DNA of 64,000 nt. It comes from Paeniglutamicibacter kerguelensis. GTDB lineage: Bacteria > Actinomycetota > Actinomycetes > Actinomycetales > Micrococcaceae. How positions within the stretch are numbered: position 1 is the first letter of the stretch; each line of letters starts with the position of its first letter. This document shows positions 52,764 to 62,387 of the stretch, in pieces. The DNA lies in assembly GCF_017876535.1 (NCBI RefSeq), contig NZ_JAGIOF010000004.1, positions 186,001 to 250,000 on the forward strand, in the 5' to 3' direction. The position numbers and the translations under genes are program-made. A model generated the notes under the pieces. The model worked only from the letters and a program-made list of their open reading frames with translations, did not search any database and had not been told where the DNA came from.

Positions 52764-53972
52764 GTGAGCAGCCAACACAACCCGCCAACGAAGCTTTTCA
52801 CCCGGGATTTTGTGCTTGCCGCCGTCGCCAACCTCTTCATCTCCATGGTCTTCTACCTGCTGATGACCTCGATGGCGCTCTATGCCGTTGACCGTTTTCA
52901 GGCCTCCGACAGCGCGGCCGGACTTGCCTCCAGCGCATTCATCATCGGTTCTGTCGCGGCACGGCTCATCGCCGGAAAATTGTTGGCTCTCTGCGGGCGC
53001 AAGCCACTGCTGATCGTCTCCCTCGCCGTATTCGTACTGGTTTCAGTGCTGTACATACCGGCCGACTCACTCTGGCTGCTACTGCTGTTGCGCTTTGTCC
53101 ACGGCATGGCCTTCGGCGCGGGCAATACGGCCCTGGCCACGGCCATCCAGGCGCTCATACCTCCCGCACGGCGCAGCGAAGGCACCGGATACTTCAGTCT
53201 TTCCAGCACGCTGTCTACTGCCGCCGGACCGCTGCTTGCCGTGGTCTTGGCCTCCAGCGGCAACTACTCCGCCGTATTCCTCTTCTGCGCGCTGTCCTCG
53301 GCGGTGGCGTTGCTGATCGGGATCCTGCTGCGCCTGCCCGAACCCGCCAAAGCCGCCGGACACCCGGCAGGCGGCGCACGCCGCGGAAGTTTCCTGCGTT
53401 CGATCATCAGTCCTGCCGCGCTGCCCATCTCGCTGGTGATTCTGGTGTGCGGCGTTGCCTATTCGGGCATCATCTCGTTCTTGGCACCGTTCCTGCTGTC
53501 CCGCTCAATGCCCGCGGCCGCCAGTTGGTTCTTCCTGCTCTATGCGGCCACGGTGCTGCTGTCCCGGCTCTTTGCCGGGCGGATCCAGGACCGCCACGGA
53601 GACAACGCGATCATGTACCCCCTACTGGCGGTCTTTGCCCTCGGCATGGCCATGTTGGCGTTTGAACCGAGCACCCTCACGGTGGCCCTGGCGGCATTGC
53701 TCACCGGTTTGGGCTTCGGTGCACTAATGCCCTGTGCCCAGGCAATTGCGGTTTCCGCGGTGTCCCCGGCCGACATGGGCGTGGCCACCTCCACGTTTTT
53801 CCTCATGCTCGACCTGGGTGTCGGCTTCGGCCCGGTCGCCCTAGGCCTGGTCATTCCGCTTCTGGGATACACCGGAATGTTCGGCATTCTTGCCGCACTT
53901 GCCGCACTCGGGATCGGGCTGTATTTCCTTGTCCACGGCCGGCGCTCCGGCACCGTGGCCGCTGCTGCCTAA
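52764..53972 (+). CDS. MFS transporter (sugar or drug efflux type)
   Basis: 402 residues with 12 hydrophobic segments. The conserved loops AGKLLALCGRKPLLIVSLAV (G-x-x-x-D/G-R-R-x region) and SRLFAGRIQDRHGDNAIM mark the two halves. Compact MFS of the arabinose-efflux type. GTG 52764 is chosen because AAGGAG lies four bases upstream and the first segment follows; the longer upstream frame has no signal of translation. Substrate unknown. Confidence 0.85.
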   Translation: MSSQHNPPTKLFTRDFVLAAVANLFISMVFYLLMTSMALYAVDRFQASDSAAGLASSAFIIGSVAARLIAGKLLALCGRKPLLIVSLAVFVLVSVLYIPADSLWLLLLLRFVHGMAFGAGNTALATAIQALIPPARRSEGTGYFSLSSTLSTAAGPLLAVVLASSGNYSAVFLFCALSSAVALLIGILLRLPEPAKAAGHPAGGARRGSFLRSIISPAALPISLVILVCGVAYSGIISFLAPFLLSRSMPAAASWFFLLYAATVLLSRLFAGRIQDRHGDNAIMYPLLAVFALGMAMLAFEPSTLTVALAALLTGLGFGALMPCAQAIAVSAVSPADMGVATSTFFLMLDLGVGFGPVALGLVIPLLGYTGMFGILAALAALGIGLYFLVHGRRSGTVAAAA

Positions 53973-54232
53973 CGGCTCCCGCGGGGAGTCCTCGGCTCCG
54001 GGTACGGTCCGCCGTTCCGGAGGCCCCTCACACCGCCCATGCCTTGGCCTGCGGATCGACCGGCGGTCAAACGACAAGATTGCACGCTTCGCCCAAGTCC
54101 CCACGGATTCCACGTGGAATTGCGCCAGAAACCACCAATGATGCAAAAAGTGATCCACGCCACCGAATAATGTTTGAGTCGGGCCACACACTTACCATGG
54201 GATAAGCCCCTTCCACCCAAAGGTTTATTTTC

Positions 54233-55654
54233 GTGCCCCAATTTGCCCAGGCGCTAGCCCGCGGACTCAACGTCCGCCACGTCCGATTCATGGCCCTCGG
54301 TTCGGCGATCGGAACCGGCCTGTTCTACGGTTCGGCATCGGCCATCCAGGCCGCCGGACCAGCAGTACTCTTGGCCTACATGATCGGCGGCGCAGCCGTC
54401 TTCATGGTGATGCGCGCCCTGGGCGAGATGGCCGTGCGCCATCCGGTCTCCGGTTCATTCGGCCAGTACGCCTCGAAGTACCTTGGCCCGTTTGCGGGAT
54501 TCATCACCGGCTGGACCTTCGCCTTCGAGATGGCAATCGTCGCCATCGCGGACGTCACTGCGTTCGGCATCTACATGGGGTTCTGGTTCCCCGATGTGCC
54601 CCGGTGGATCTGGATCCTGGCGATCATCTTCTTCATCGCCGCATTGAACACCATGAAGGTCAAGGTCTTCGGCGAAACCGAATTCTGGCTTTCCCTGATC
54701 AAGGTTTCGGCGATCATTGCCATGATCGCCGGCGGCATCATGATCGTGATCTTCGGCTTTGGCCTGCCCGCCGAAGCCAACCCGGGCATCGGCACGATGC
54801 TTGCCGCCGGCGGGTTCTTCCCCAACGGCTTCTGGGGGCTGCTGGCTTCCTTCTCGATCGTGATGTTCGCCTTCGGCGGCATTGAAACCATCGGCATCAC
54901 CGCGGGTGAAGCGGAGAACCCGAAGAAGGTAGTCCCCGCGGCAATCAACACCGTCCCGGTGCGCATCCTGCTCTTCTACGTGTGCACGCTCGGCATCCTC
55001 ATGATGATCTACCCGTGGAACGAGATCGGCACCGAGGGCAGCCCCTTCGTGCAGATCTTCGACAACCTGGGCATTCCGGCAGCGGCACATATCCTCAATG
55101 CCGTCGTCATCACGGCCGCCATCTCCGCGATCAACTCCGACATCTTCGGCGCTGGCCGCATGATGTTCGGCCTGGCCCAGCAGGGTCATGCCCCGGCTTC
55201 CTTCTCCAAGATCTCCCGCAACGGCGTGCCGTGGATGACGGTGCTGGTCATGGGCGTCGTATTGCTGGTTGGTGTGTTGCTCAATGCGGTCATGCCCGAG
55301 TCGCTCTTCCTGATCATCGCCTCGATCGCAACCTTCGCAACCGTGTGGGTATGGGTCATGATCCTGCTGTCGCATATTGCGATGAAGCGGGCCATCGCCC
55401 GCGAGAACATGCAGGCCTCCGAGTTCCCGTCCCCGTTGTGGCCCGCCGCTTCCTATGCGGCGTTGGCCTTCATGGGCTTTGTGATCGTACTGCTTGGCAT
55501 CATGCCGGAAACCCGGGTCGCCTTGATCGTGGGAACGGTATGGATCGGGTTGCTGTTTGTGACCTATAAGCTGTGGGTCCGCGGCAAGGGCCACGAACGT
55601 GCCGAGCTGGTTGATGAAACCGGACGCGAGTACGTTCTGGAAGAACTGCGCTAA
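54233..55654 (+). CDS. AAT-family amino acid permease (ProY/HutT-like)
   Basis: 473 residues, about 12 membrane segments. The N-terminal signature [20 protein letters not shown] is at residues 18-37, and [20 protein letters not shown] marks the sixth segment. The sequence resembles proline-specific or histidine permeases. GTG 54233 is preceded by AAAGG. It is followed by a terminator and is not linked to the riboswitch-controlled symporter at 34-36 kb. Confidence 0.88.
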   Translation: MPQFAQALARGLNVRHVRFMALGSAIGTGLFYGSASAIQAAGPAVLLAYMIGGAAVFMVMRALGEMAVRHPVSGSFGQYASKYLGPFAGFITGWTFAFEMAIVAIADVTAFGIYMGFWFPDVPRWIWILAIIFFIAALNTMKVKVFGETEFWLSLIKVSAIIAMIAGGIMIVIFGFGLPAEANPGIGTMLAAGGFFPNGFWGLLASFSIVMFAFGGIETIGITAGEAENPKKVVPAAINTVPVRILLFYVCTLGILMMIYPWNEIGTEGSPFVQIFDNLGIPAAAHILNAVVITAAISAINSDIFGAGRMMFGLAQQGHAPASFSKISRNGVPWMTVLVMGVVLLVGVLLNAVMPESLFLIIASIATFATVWVWVMILLSHIAMKRAIARENMQASEFPSPLWPAASYAALAFMGFVIVLLGIMPETRVALIVGTVWIGLLFVTYKLWVRGKGHERAELVDETGREYVLEELR

Positions 55655-55673
55655 GCACCGAACCATGACGACG

Positions 55674-55711
55674 GCGATGCCGCCACCGCCTTTCGACGGT
55701 GGCGGTATCGC
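55674..55711 (+). terminator. Terminator after the AAT permease
   Basis: Arms GCGATGCCGCCACCG and CGGTGGCGGTATCGC with an eight-base loop, followed by TTTCTCG, 19 bases past the stop. Confidence 0.85.
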
Positions 55712-55858
55712 TTTCTCGTGGGCGTTTTCGGCCTTCCGCCAAATAGTCCCGCTGCGGAATATATGGTTTTGGCAGGACGGCGTGAACCGGCACCCGCACG
55801 GATTGTTGCCTCTCCAACAGGTGGGAATACGCTAGAGCCATGGGCTGTTGACCAGAAT

Positions 55859-56581
55859 ATGACTGAAACCCGCCTCAGCGTTGACATTTTTTCCGACATC
55901 GCCTGCCCATGGTGCTTCATTGGCAAGCGCCGCTTTGAAAAAGCGGTGCAAGCATTGCCCTTCGGCGAGAAGATCGATGTGAAATGGCATGCATTCCAGT
56001 TGGACCCCTCCCTGCCGGATCACTTCGAGGGAAGCGAACTCGACTACCTGGTCAAGGCCAAGGGAATGCCCGAAGACCAGGTCGCGGGAATGCTTGAGCA
56101 CGTGACCGGCCTGGCCGCGGAAGAAGGCTTGAAGTACGACTTCGGCACTCTGCGTCCTGCGAACTCCTTCACCGCCCTTCGCCTGCTCGCATTGGCCAAG
56201 GACCGCAACCTGGGTGACGCCATGAAGGAAGCCTTACTTTCGGCCCACTTTGAAAAGGGGCTGGACACCGGCGACAAGGAAACCCTGCAGCGCATCGCCG
56301 AACAAGTGGGACTCAACGCCGCGGAAACGGCAGAAGTCCTGGCTGGCGACAAGTATGCAGCTGAGGTTCGCGCCGACGGAACCCGTGCACGCGAAATGGG
56401 TGTCAGCGGTGTTCCGTTCTTCGTGCTGGACAACAAGTACGGAATTTCCGGCGCCCAGTCGTCCGAGGTATTTGAACAGGCACTGAGCCAGGTGTGGAAA
56501 GAAATCGGCGGCAACGAATTGAAGATGATGGCCGCACCGACGGCCGACGGAGAGGTCTGCGGCCCCGAAGGCTGCAACTAA
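55859..56581 (+). CDS. DsbA/FrnE-like oxidoreductase
   Basis: 240 residues with no signal peptide, so cytosolic. The thioredoxin-fold active site is FSDIACPWCFIGKRRFE (CPWC, residues about 15-18). The second half has NSFTALRLLALAKDRN and the cis-Pro loop GVSGVPFFVLDNKYGISGAQ, all standard for FrnE/2-hydroxychromene-2-carboxylate isomerase-like DSBA proteins. A C-terminal EVCGPEGCN adds two more cysteines. ATG 55859 is used since the conserved region starts right after. Probable role in thiol redox or oxidative stress. Confidence 0.92.
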   Translation: MTETRLSVDIFSDIACPWCFIGKRRFEKAVQALPFGEKIDVKWHAFQLDPSLPDHFEGSELDYLVKAKGMPEDQVAGMLEHVTGLAAEEGLKYDFGTLRPANSFTALRLLALAKDRNLGDAMKEALLSAHFEKGLDTGDKETLQRIAEQVGLNAAETAEVLAGDKYAAEVRADGTRAREMGVSGVPFFVLDNKYGISGAQSSEVFEQALSQVWKEIGGNELKMMAAPTADGEVCGPEGCN

Positions 56582-56590
56582 CTCCGAATT

Positions 56591-57259
56591 CTAGGATGAC
56601 TTCGACGGTTCCGGCTTGGCCGGGGCCGTCGTTTTCTTTTTGCTGCTGCATCCAAGCTTGCCGGGCTTGGTGTTTACCTTCGCTTCCTTGACCAGGTTTT
56701 TGTATTTGGTGCCGATAACCAGATCTACCGTCTTGCCCGGCCGCTTCGGATCGAACACATAGGTCAAGCCGGAAACGTGGCGCTGTATTGTCATCGCCTG
56801 CGCATATCCGTCGGGGCCCGAGGTCACCGCGCCAACAACATTGACCTTGGACAGCCGGACGTTGCCCACATCGCCTATCTTGAACCCACGCTTCTCAAGT
56901 TTCTTGGCGGAGGCTCCGGCAAGCCCGGGAATCTGCGTCCCGTTCATGACGTTGACCGTCATTTTGGAAGGATCAACGTAGTCGAATTGCTCGCTTGGGC
57001 ATACGGATTTGGGTGCTACGGGGGCTTCAGCCACCGGTTTGGGTTCAAGGGCATCAATGACAATGGCCCGGGTGTTTACCAAGTAGGCAAGAACCAATGC
57101 TGCGGCCAGCAACAAGACTGCCAGGGTAAGAATTATGCCGTGGCGTATTGTTCGATGCCGTTTTATCTTGGCATCGGCGCTGAACTCTAGACTGGCCAAC
57201 TCGTCTTCAGTGACGATGTGGTGTCCATGCCATTCATTCGGATTCGAGTCGCGCGCCAT
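56591..57259 (-). CDS. LytR_C-domain membrane-anchored protein
   Basis: 222 residues. A charged cytosolic N-terminus (1-38) is followed by one membrane segment (GIILTLAVLLLAAALVLAYL, about 41-60). The outer part holds the LytR C-terminal domain, MTVNVMNGTQIPGLAGASAK then KLEKRGFKIGDVGN, and VDLVIGTKYKNLV. The tail is Lys/Ser/Pro-rich. LytR_C domains occur in cell-wall proteins; without the LytR-CpsA-Psr catalytic domain, it probably binds the wall or a partner. It follows the small upstream gene after six bases, in one operon. Confidence 0.85.
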   Translation of the reverse strand: MARDSNPNEWHGHHIVTEDELASLEFSADAKIKRHRTIRHGIILTLAVLLLAAALVLAYLVNTRAIVIDALEPKPVAEAPVAPKSVCPSEQFDYVDPSKMTVNVMNGTQIPGLAGASAKKLEKRGFKIGDVGNVRLSKVNVVGAVTSGPDGYAQAMTIQRHVSGLTYVFDPKRPGKTVDLVIGTKYKNLVKEAKVNTKPGKLGCSSKKKTTAPAKPEPSKSS

Positions 57260-57265
57260 TGTCGT

Positions 57266-57565
57266 TTAGTCCTCGATCACCAGTACGCGGGCGTGCAGGA
57301 TTGAACGCTGGTGCAGCGCGGTTCGCACCGCACGGTGGAGCCCGTCCTCGAGATACCTGGTGCCCCGCCATTGAACAACGTGCGGAAAGAGATCACCAAA
57401 GAACGTTGAGTCCTCGGCCAGCAGCGCAGCCAAATCCAATGTGCTTTTGGTGGTCACCAATTCATCCAGGCGGACTTGCATGGGAGGTACGACTGCCCAG
57501 TCTTTGGGCGTCACGTAGCCATGGTCCGGGTACGGGCGAGAATCACCGACAGATTTGAAGATCAC
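57266..57565 (-). CDS. Small conserved protein, ParB-like core
   Basis: 99 residues, GTG start. It contains VPPMQVRLDELVTTKSTLDL and WRGTRYLEDGLHRAVRTAL. The second stretch resembles the dG-x-HR loop of ParB/sulfiredoxin-like folds with DGLHR in place. It always seems to sit beside LytR_C genes in this group as far as I recall, but the function is unknown. Six bases separate it from the LytR_C gene. Confidence 0.65.
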   Translation of the reverse strand: MIFKSVGDSRPYPDHGYVTPKDWAVVPPMQVRLDELVTTKSTLDLAALLAEDSTFFGDLFPHVVQWRGTRYLEDGLHRAVRTALHQRSILHARVLVIED

Positions 57566-57746
57566 TTGACCAGCTTAGGAAACTTCTTCAGATATGTGGC
57601 GAGATTCGGCCAACAATAATTCGAGTCGTTCGTTTTCTACGTATGTTTGATGCTCCCGTCAAGGGATTCGACGCATGAATTCACACTACGGAACCTGAGG
57701 TAACGCAAGCTGTCACATCCAAGTAAATCGGGTGCATTCTTGTGTC

Positions 57747-58772
57747 ATGAGTACAGTTCTTACCTCGGTTCCGGTCCTGGATATGTCATCTGCTCGTCAC
57801 ACCGACGGGAGTTTCAATGAAGATTTCATTGAAGCTCTGCGCGACGCCGCACACAATGTTGGCTTCTTCCAGATCACCGGATATGGTGCGGCTCCGGGCA
57901 CTTCCCAAAAGTTGCTTGACACAATTGCTGAATTCTTTGCGCGGCCGGTCGAAGAAAAGTTGGAGTTGGACAACCGTTCTTCGGCGCAGTTCCGCGGTTA
58001 CACGCGACTGGGAGCAGAAATCACCCGCGGTCGCGCGGATTCCCGAGAACAAATCGATTTCGGGCCGGAACTGGAACCGCTGTCGGAGGTGCCCGCCGGC
58101 AAGCCCTACCTGAACTTGCAGGGCCCTAACCAGTGGCCAGTCGCGTTCCCCCAGCTCGAGACGGTTGCCATGGAATGGTCTGAACTGATGCAAAAGGTGG
58201 GCGCCGAATTGCTGGCCGCCCTCTCCGTGGGGTTGGGGTTGCCCGAGGACTACTTTGCGCAGGCTTTTACCCCGAACCCCGCATGGATGGGCAAGCTTGT
58301 GCACTATGTCGGTGGCGGCATCGTTCCCGCTGCAGGCAACCAAGGGGTCGGAGCCCACGCCGACTATGGATTCATCACGCTGCTGCTACAGGACTCCGTG
58401 GGAGGCCTTGAGGTCCAGCCCTACGGCCACGATGAATGGATCTCCGTCAAACCGCTCGATGGAGCACTTGTGGTGAACCTGGGCGAGATGCTGGAGGTCG
58501 CAACCAACGGCTACTTGATGGCCACCATCCACCGCGTCACTGCGCCACCGGCCGGAGTCGATCGTTACTCTGTTCCCTTCTTCTATTCGCCGCGTTTGGA
58601 TTCAGTCATCGATGCCGTTCCGTTGCAGCCCCAACTCGCGGCACAGGCCCGCGGAGTCTCCGACGACCCGGAAAATCCAATGCTGGCTTCGTACGGTGCC
58701 AACGTGCTCAAGGGCTGGCTGCGCGCGCATCCACAGACGGCGAAGGCTCACTACCCGAATCTGGTGAAGTAG
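57747..58772 (+). CDS. 2-oxoglutarate/Fe(II)-dependent oxygenase, isopenicillin N synthase family
   Basis: 341 residues. N-terminal DIOX_N domain includes VPVLDMSSARHTDGSFNEDF and NVGFFQITGYG. The metal triad is His and Asp in GAHADYGFITLLLQD near 205-207 and the distal His in MATIHRVTAPP near 260; the cosubstrate Arg is in DRYSVPFFYSP near 272. This is the full isopenicillin-N-synthase-type 2OG oxygenase set. Substrate unknown; it is not TauD, which belongs to a different branch and sequence pattern. Followed by a strong terminator. Confidence 0.92.
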   Translation: MSTVLTSVPVLDMSSARHTDGSFNEDFIEALRDAAHNVGFFQITGYGAAPGTSQKLLDTIAEFFARPVEEKLELDNRSSAQFRGYTRLGAEITRGRADSREQIDFGPELEPLSEVPAGKPYLNLQGPNQWPVAFPQLETVAMEWSELMQKVGAELLAALSVGLGLPEDYFAQAFTPNPAWMGKLVHYVGGGIVPAAGNQGVGAHADYGFITLLLQDSVGGLEVQPYGHDEWISVKPLDGALVVNLGEMLEVATNGYLMATIHRVTAPPAGVDRYSVPFFYSPRLDSVIDAVPLQPQLAAQARGVSDDPENPMLASYGANVLKGWLRAHPQTAKAHYPNLVK

Positions 58773-58784
58773 CTACTGCACATG

Positions 58785-58822
58785 GCTTGGGTGCCCCGGC
58801 GAATTCACCGGGGCACCCAAGC
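58785..58822 (+). terminator. Terminator after the 2OG oxygenase
   Basis: Perfect 15-base stem GCTTGGGTGCCCCGG / CCGGGGCACCCAAGC with eight-base loop, 13 bases past the stop. No T-run. The rest of 58823-59134 holds no supported gene. Confidence 0.8.
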
Positions 58823-59134
58823 CACCACGACCGGTAATCTCGCCCTTGACCGGGAGGCCGTAGGCCAGGGATAAACTCTTGTGCGGAGCGGTTCGGGCAG
58901 CAATGTCCGCCTGGCCACGGCATCTGCGCAAACGCGATTCGCAGCATCCCGTCCAGCCAGGCGACTGCCGGGTTGGACGCTCCACCCGTGAAGGCAATGT
59001 TGTGCAAAGCCAAGAACCAGGGGTCGTCGGAAAGCCACAAACGATGCCCTCCATTCGAGAAATCCGAGCACCATCAGGCCTGCTGCACCGACCGTGGCCA
59101 ACCGCTCCGCATTTCAATCACTATGATTTAGACC

Positions 59135-60898
59135 ATGACCGCTACGCAACCAGTCGATCGACAGCACCAGAAATCAACCGGTCTGCTAAATCACATCGGA
59201 CTGAAGGTCACTGGCGGCAAACCGTTCTCGGACTTGCCCAGACGGCGCAAGGTCGCCATTTCGCAACTGCCAATGTTCTTTGCAGTGCTCTTTGCGTGCA
59301 CCTTTGCGTTGTTCTCCAATGCACAGGCAATCTACGGAGACAGCCTTTTCACTATCGGCGTCATCCTCGTACTTCTGAACACTGTCGCTGCATTTGTAGT
59401 GCCATGGCAGAAGTTCCGGCGGGAATTCACCTATCTGGCAATCCCCGCCGCAGGAATGATCGCAGCATCGCTCATAGCAGTGGGTGCATATTCCTGGCTC
59501 AGCGGGCTGACGCTACTCATCGCCTTTCCCATTTTTTGGTTTGCCTGGTCCGGCGCCATGCCCCGGCTGACATTGCTGCTTTCCTTTGTGCTCCCGCTGG
59601 CAACAACATTGCTGCAGCTCTGGCACAACGGCATACCGTTCACCGTGGTCAATGTGGTTCGCCCCTTGCTCATACCGTTGGTGATCTTGGCACTTGCCAG
59701 CACCACCGTGATCGTCGAATACAACACATCGCTCAAGAGCCGGATGCTTCGCGAGTCGTTGGCCAATAGCCGGCGCCAGACAAACCTGCTCAACGCCGTC
59801 CTCAACGCCGCGAATGTGGGCGTCGTGGTTGTCGACCGCGACGGAAACGACCTGTTGATGAACGATATTCAACGGTTCCAGCATCGCCATGCAATTCCCC
59901 CGGAATATCCGGATCCCACCGAGGACAAGCTCCTCGTGCGGTCGGTATCCCCGAGTTTTGAAGCGAGCCCTGAGCTCATGCCGAGTGATCGACGACCGGT
60001 ACTGCGAGCCATTCGCCAAGAAGAATTCACCGATGAATTGATTGCGCTGGGACCGCTTCATGATCCGATCTACCATTCCACCTCCGCACGGGCACTTTTT
60101 GACGATTCGGGTGCCTACGACGGTGCCGTGATCATGTTCAAGAACGTCACTCCCATGATCGAGGCCTCGAAAACCAAGGACCGGTTCCTGGCAAATGTCA
60201 GCCACGAGTTGCGGACGCCGTTGACGTCAATTCTGGGTTACCTCGAACTGCTTGAGGACGATGTGCAGATGACCCCCCGGGCCGTGAAATCGTTGGATGT
60301 CATTTCAAGGAATACCAACCGGCTCCTGAGCATGGTCAACGATCTACTGACCGTGGCGGCCGGCCGCCACCAGATCAGTGTTTCCGAAATGGATTTCGGT
60401 GCCGTTGTCCAGGCTCGCCTTGAATCGATGGCACCGCGCGCAGCCGCAGCCGGAATCGAACTGAACCAAGGGGTGTTGTGCCATGAACAGGTTCTCGGTG
60501 ACGCGTTGCGCCTGGGGCAGGTCGTGGACAACCTTGTTTCCAATTCAATCAAGTACACCGATCGGGGCGGGTCAGTGACCGTGGAAATGGATTGCACCGA
60601 AGATGAAATTCGTCTTCACATCATCGATACGGGGCGCGGGATCTCCGAGGCAGACCTCAGCCAATTATTTGTCAGGTTCTTCCGAAGCGACGACGCACAG
60701 CTGTCCGGTTTGCCCGGAGTCGGATTGGGATTGGCTATCACGCGCGAACTGGTGATGGCTCACGGCGGAACCATCACCGCGGAAAGCGAAGTCGGCCGAG
60801 GGACAAAGATGACCGTAGGCATGCCACGCAAGGCCGTGGAGCTTGATGCTTCTTCCACCGCTGACCCGCGCCAGTCGACAACCGGAACCCATAGTTAA
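59135..60898 (+). CDS. Sensor histidine kinase with membrane domain and PAS-like region
   Basis: 587 residues. About six hydrophobic segments (residues 45-190) form the input domain. A PAS-like region follows (LLNAVLNAANVGVVVVDRDG). HisKA has the phosphoacceptor His in FLANVSHELRTPLTSILGYL near residue 355, and the ATPase has the N-box LGQVVDNLVSNSIKYTDRGG, G1 IIDTGRGIS, F-box FVRFFRSDD and G2 GVGLGLAIT. All catalytic motifs are intact. A likely partner is the OmpR-type regulator at 61.6-62.4 kb. No clear ribosome binding site before ATG 59135. Confidence 0.92.
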   Translation: MTATQPVDRQHQKSTGLLNHIGLKVTGGKPFSDLPRRRKVAISQLPMFFAVLFACTFALFSNAQAIYGDSLFTIGVILVLLNTVAAFVVPWQKFRREFTYLAIPAAGMIAASLIAVGAYSWLSGLTLLIAFPIFWFAWSGAMPRLTLLLSFVLPLATTLLQLWHNGIPFTVVNVVRPLLIPLVILALASTTVIVEYNTSLKSRMLRESLANSRRQTNLLNAVLNAANVGVVVVDRDGNDLLMNDIQRFQHRHAIPPEYPDPTEDKLLVRSVSPSFEASPELMPSDRRPVLRAIRQEEFTDELIALGPLHDPIYHSTSARALFDDSGAYDGAVIMFKNVTPMIEASKTKDRFLANVSHELRTPLTSILGYLELLEDDVQMTPRAVKSLDVISRNTNRLLSMVNDLLTVAAGRHQISVSEMDFGAVVQARLESMAPRAAAAGIELNQGVLCHEQVLGDALRLGQVVDNLVSNSIKYTDRGGSVTVEMDCTEDEIRLHIIDTGRGISEADLSQLFVRFFRSDDAQLSGLPGVGLGLAITRELVMAHGGTITAESEVGRGTKMTVGMPRKAVELDASSTADPRQSTTGTHS

Positions 60899-61199
60899 CT
60901 AGCGAAGCGGGTTAATGATCCCCAAGATCCTTAACCCGCATCGCTATAAACCGTCATTCGCTCTCGCCCCCAAGACGCTAGCGAATGTTTTTCGGCTCAT
61001 ATCGGTTCACTCATTGTGTCCGACTCCCCCATGCAGTCGGTTTCCCGCTGTACTGGCTTAGCTACGACTATTCCGTGTCAGTATCAAGTTCTCCACCAGA
61101 GTGCGGACAACTTTTCCGCAATGATGACGCAGGTTCAATAAGGCAATTCTTGAGGTTGTCTTGAGGGAATCTAGGGGAGGATCATGAGCTTGAGCATCC
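60899..61199. other. Intergenic region kinase / Hpt gene
   Basis: 301 bases. A hairpin with outer AGCGA/TCGCT and inner GCGGGTTAA/TTAACCCGC lies at 60901-60945 just after the kinase and may terminate it. CTTGAGG repeats twice at an 11-base period (61149-61155 and 61160-61166), a likely OmpR-type regulator site before the Hpt gene. Confidence 0.55.
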
Positions 61200-61207
61200 A
61201 TGATTGA
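61184..61207 (+). other. Seven-codon leader ORF overlapping the Hpt start
   Basis: GGGGAGG at 61174-61180 is ideally placed for ATG 61184, which encodes only MSLSIHD before TGA at 61205. The Hpt ATG at 61200 overlaps this stop. Translation of the Hpt gene may be coupled to the leader. Confidence 0.4.
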
Positions 61208-61577
61208 GACCATGACAATGCCATTGAGTTCACTAGATTCTGTGGTGTGTACACAGACCCTAGATAAGCTCTCTGAAGATCTGGGCCCCGACTACACATC
61301 GAGATTTGTTGTGCAGTTCTGTTCCATGTGGCCTACACGGCTCAAACGCCTTGAAGAGGCCTTGCGCAGCTGCAACAGCGATGCCGGGGAGGATGCAGCA
61401 TTGTCACTGAAATCAGGGGCCTCAATGGTAGGCGCCAGAGAACTGGCAGAGCTTGCCGAATGGTTGCATGGCGCATTTCGGGACAAGCTTGTAGACGTGC
61501 AGCGCAAATTGATAGCCATGATTCGCGAAGTCGGTCTCCGCTCAATTCAAGTGCTTTCTACAATGAAAATTGGCTAG
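61200..61577 (+). CDS. Hpt-domain protein lacking the phosphoacceptor histidine
   Basis: 125 residues, a four-helix Hpt domain. The normal A-H-x-LK-G motif reads AALSLKSGASMVGARELA, so Leu occupies the histidine position while the surrounding residues are kept. It therefore cannot relay phosphate in the usual way. It may act as a binding decoy for a kinase or regulator (inference). Start ATG 61200; ATG 61212 or 61218 are possible. It converges with the response regulator gene. Confidence 0.75.
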   Translation: MIETMTMPLSSLDSVVCTQTLDKLSEDLGPDYTSRFVVQFCSMWPTRLKRLEEALRSCNSDAGEDAALSLKSGASMVGARELAELAEWLHGAFRDKLVDVQRKLIAMIREVGLRSIQVLSTMKIG

Positions 61578-61607
61578 CACACCAAACCATTGAAACCGCA
61601 GAAGCGG

Positions 61608-62387
61608 TTAACGCTTCGCGGCCGCTCGGTAGCCAACGCCTCGAACCGTTTCAATCCAACGTGGATCCTGGGTCGAGTCACCCAATTTACGGCGCAGATT
61701 TCCCATGTGAACCTCAACGGATCGTTCGTCAGCCGACGACACAAAGGTTCCCGAATCCGAAGCCTCGTCACGCAACCGCCGAACCAGCTCCGTCTTGGTG
61801 CGGATGTGACCGTTGGAACCCAAGAGCACATCCAGCAGCGTGAACTCCGTGGGCGTAACGTTTTTTGCTTCGCCATCCACTTCAACCGTGTAGGTCGATG
61901 GATTGAGCATCAGCCCGTTCAGTGAATGTACATGATCGCCCTCTGCTTGGCCCCGCTGCATTGTTGATGGGGTTTCCGCGAGAACCGCAGGGGCTTCGTT
62001 CTTGGCCTGCGTCTGGCTATTGCGTCGACGCATGATGGCATCGACGCGTGCACGGAGCTCGCGTGGCTTGAATGGCTTGGTTACGTACTCGTCTGCGCCG
62101 GCTTCCAGCCCCAGGATCGTATCGATCTCGTCGGTTCGGGCGGTCAACATGACGATGTGGGCGTCGGAAATAGTCCGAATCCTGCGCGCCGTTTCGAACC
62201 CATCAATATCCGGAAGGCCCAGGTCAAGCGTCACCAGATCAGGTTGGCGGGATTCCACCAGTTCGACACCTTTGACACCAGAGTCCGTGGAGTGAACGTC
62301 AAATCCCGACTGCAGCAGGACCACTTCGAGAAGCCCTCGAATGTCTTCGTCATCCTCAACGACGACTGCAACACGGCGATCGCTCAT
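61608..62387 (-). CDS. OmpR-family response regulator
   Basis: 259 residues. The receiver domain (1-118) has the acidic pair VVEDDEDIRG, the phosphorylation site LVTLDLGLPDIDGFE (Asp near 54), the Thr in IVMLTARTDE and the Lys in EYVTKPFKPREL. A linker of about 35 residues leads to the winged-helix domain (about 160-258) with LTPTEFTLLDVLLGSNGHIR-like spacing and SVEVHMGNLRRKLGD, RWIETVRGVGYR at the end. Probably paired with the kinase at 59.1 kb. CTTG-N7-CTTG repeats occur upstream of both this gene and the Hpt gene. Confidence 0.93.
   Translation of the reverse strand: MSDRRVAVVVEDDEDIRGLLEVVLLQSGFDVHSTDSGVKGVELVESRQPDLVTLDLGLPDIDGFETARRIRTISDAHIVMLTARTDEIDTILGLEAGADEYVTKPFKPRELRARVDAIMRRRNSQTQAKNEAPAVLAETPSTMQRGQAEGDHVHSLNGLMLNPSTYTVEVDGEAKNVTPTEFTLLDVLLGSNGHIRTKTELVRRLRDEASDSGTFVSSADERSVEVHMGNLRRKLGDSTQDPRWIETVRGVGYRAAAKR

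Noticed and set aside
57747..58772. Taurine dioxygenase TauD
   Set aside because: The HAD...H and R-x-S pattern and the N-terminal domain match the isopenicillin N synthase branch, not TauD.
58773..59117. Minus-strand open frames between the oxygenase and the histidine kinase
   Set aside because: They start without a ribosome binding site, run into the terminator hairpin and disagree in frame; possible degraded gene but not supportable.
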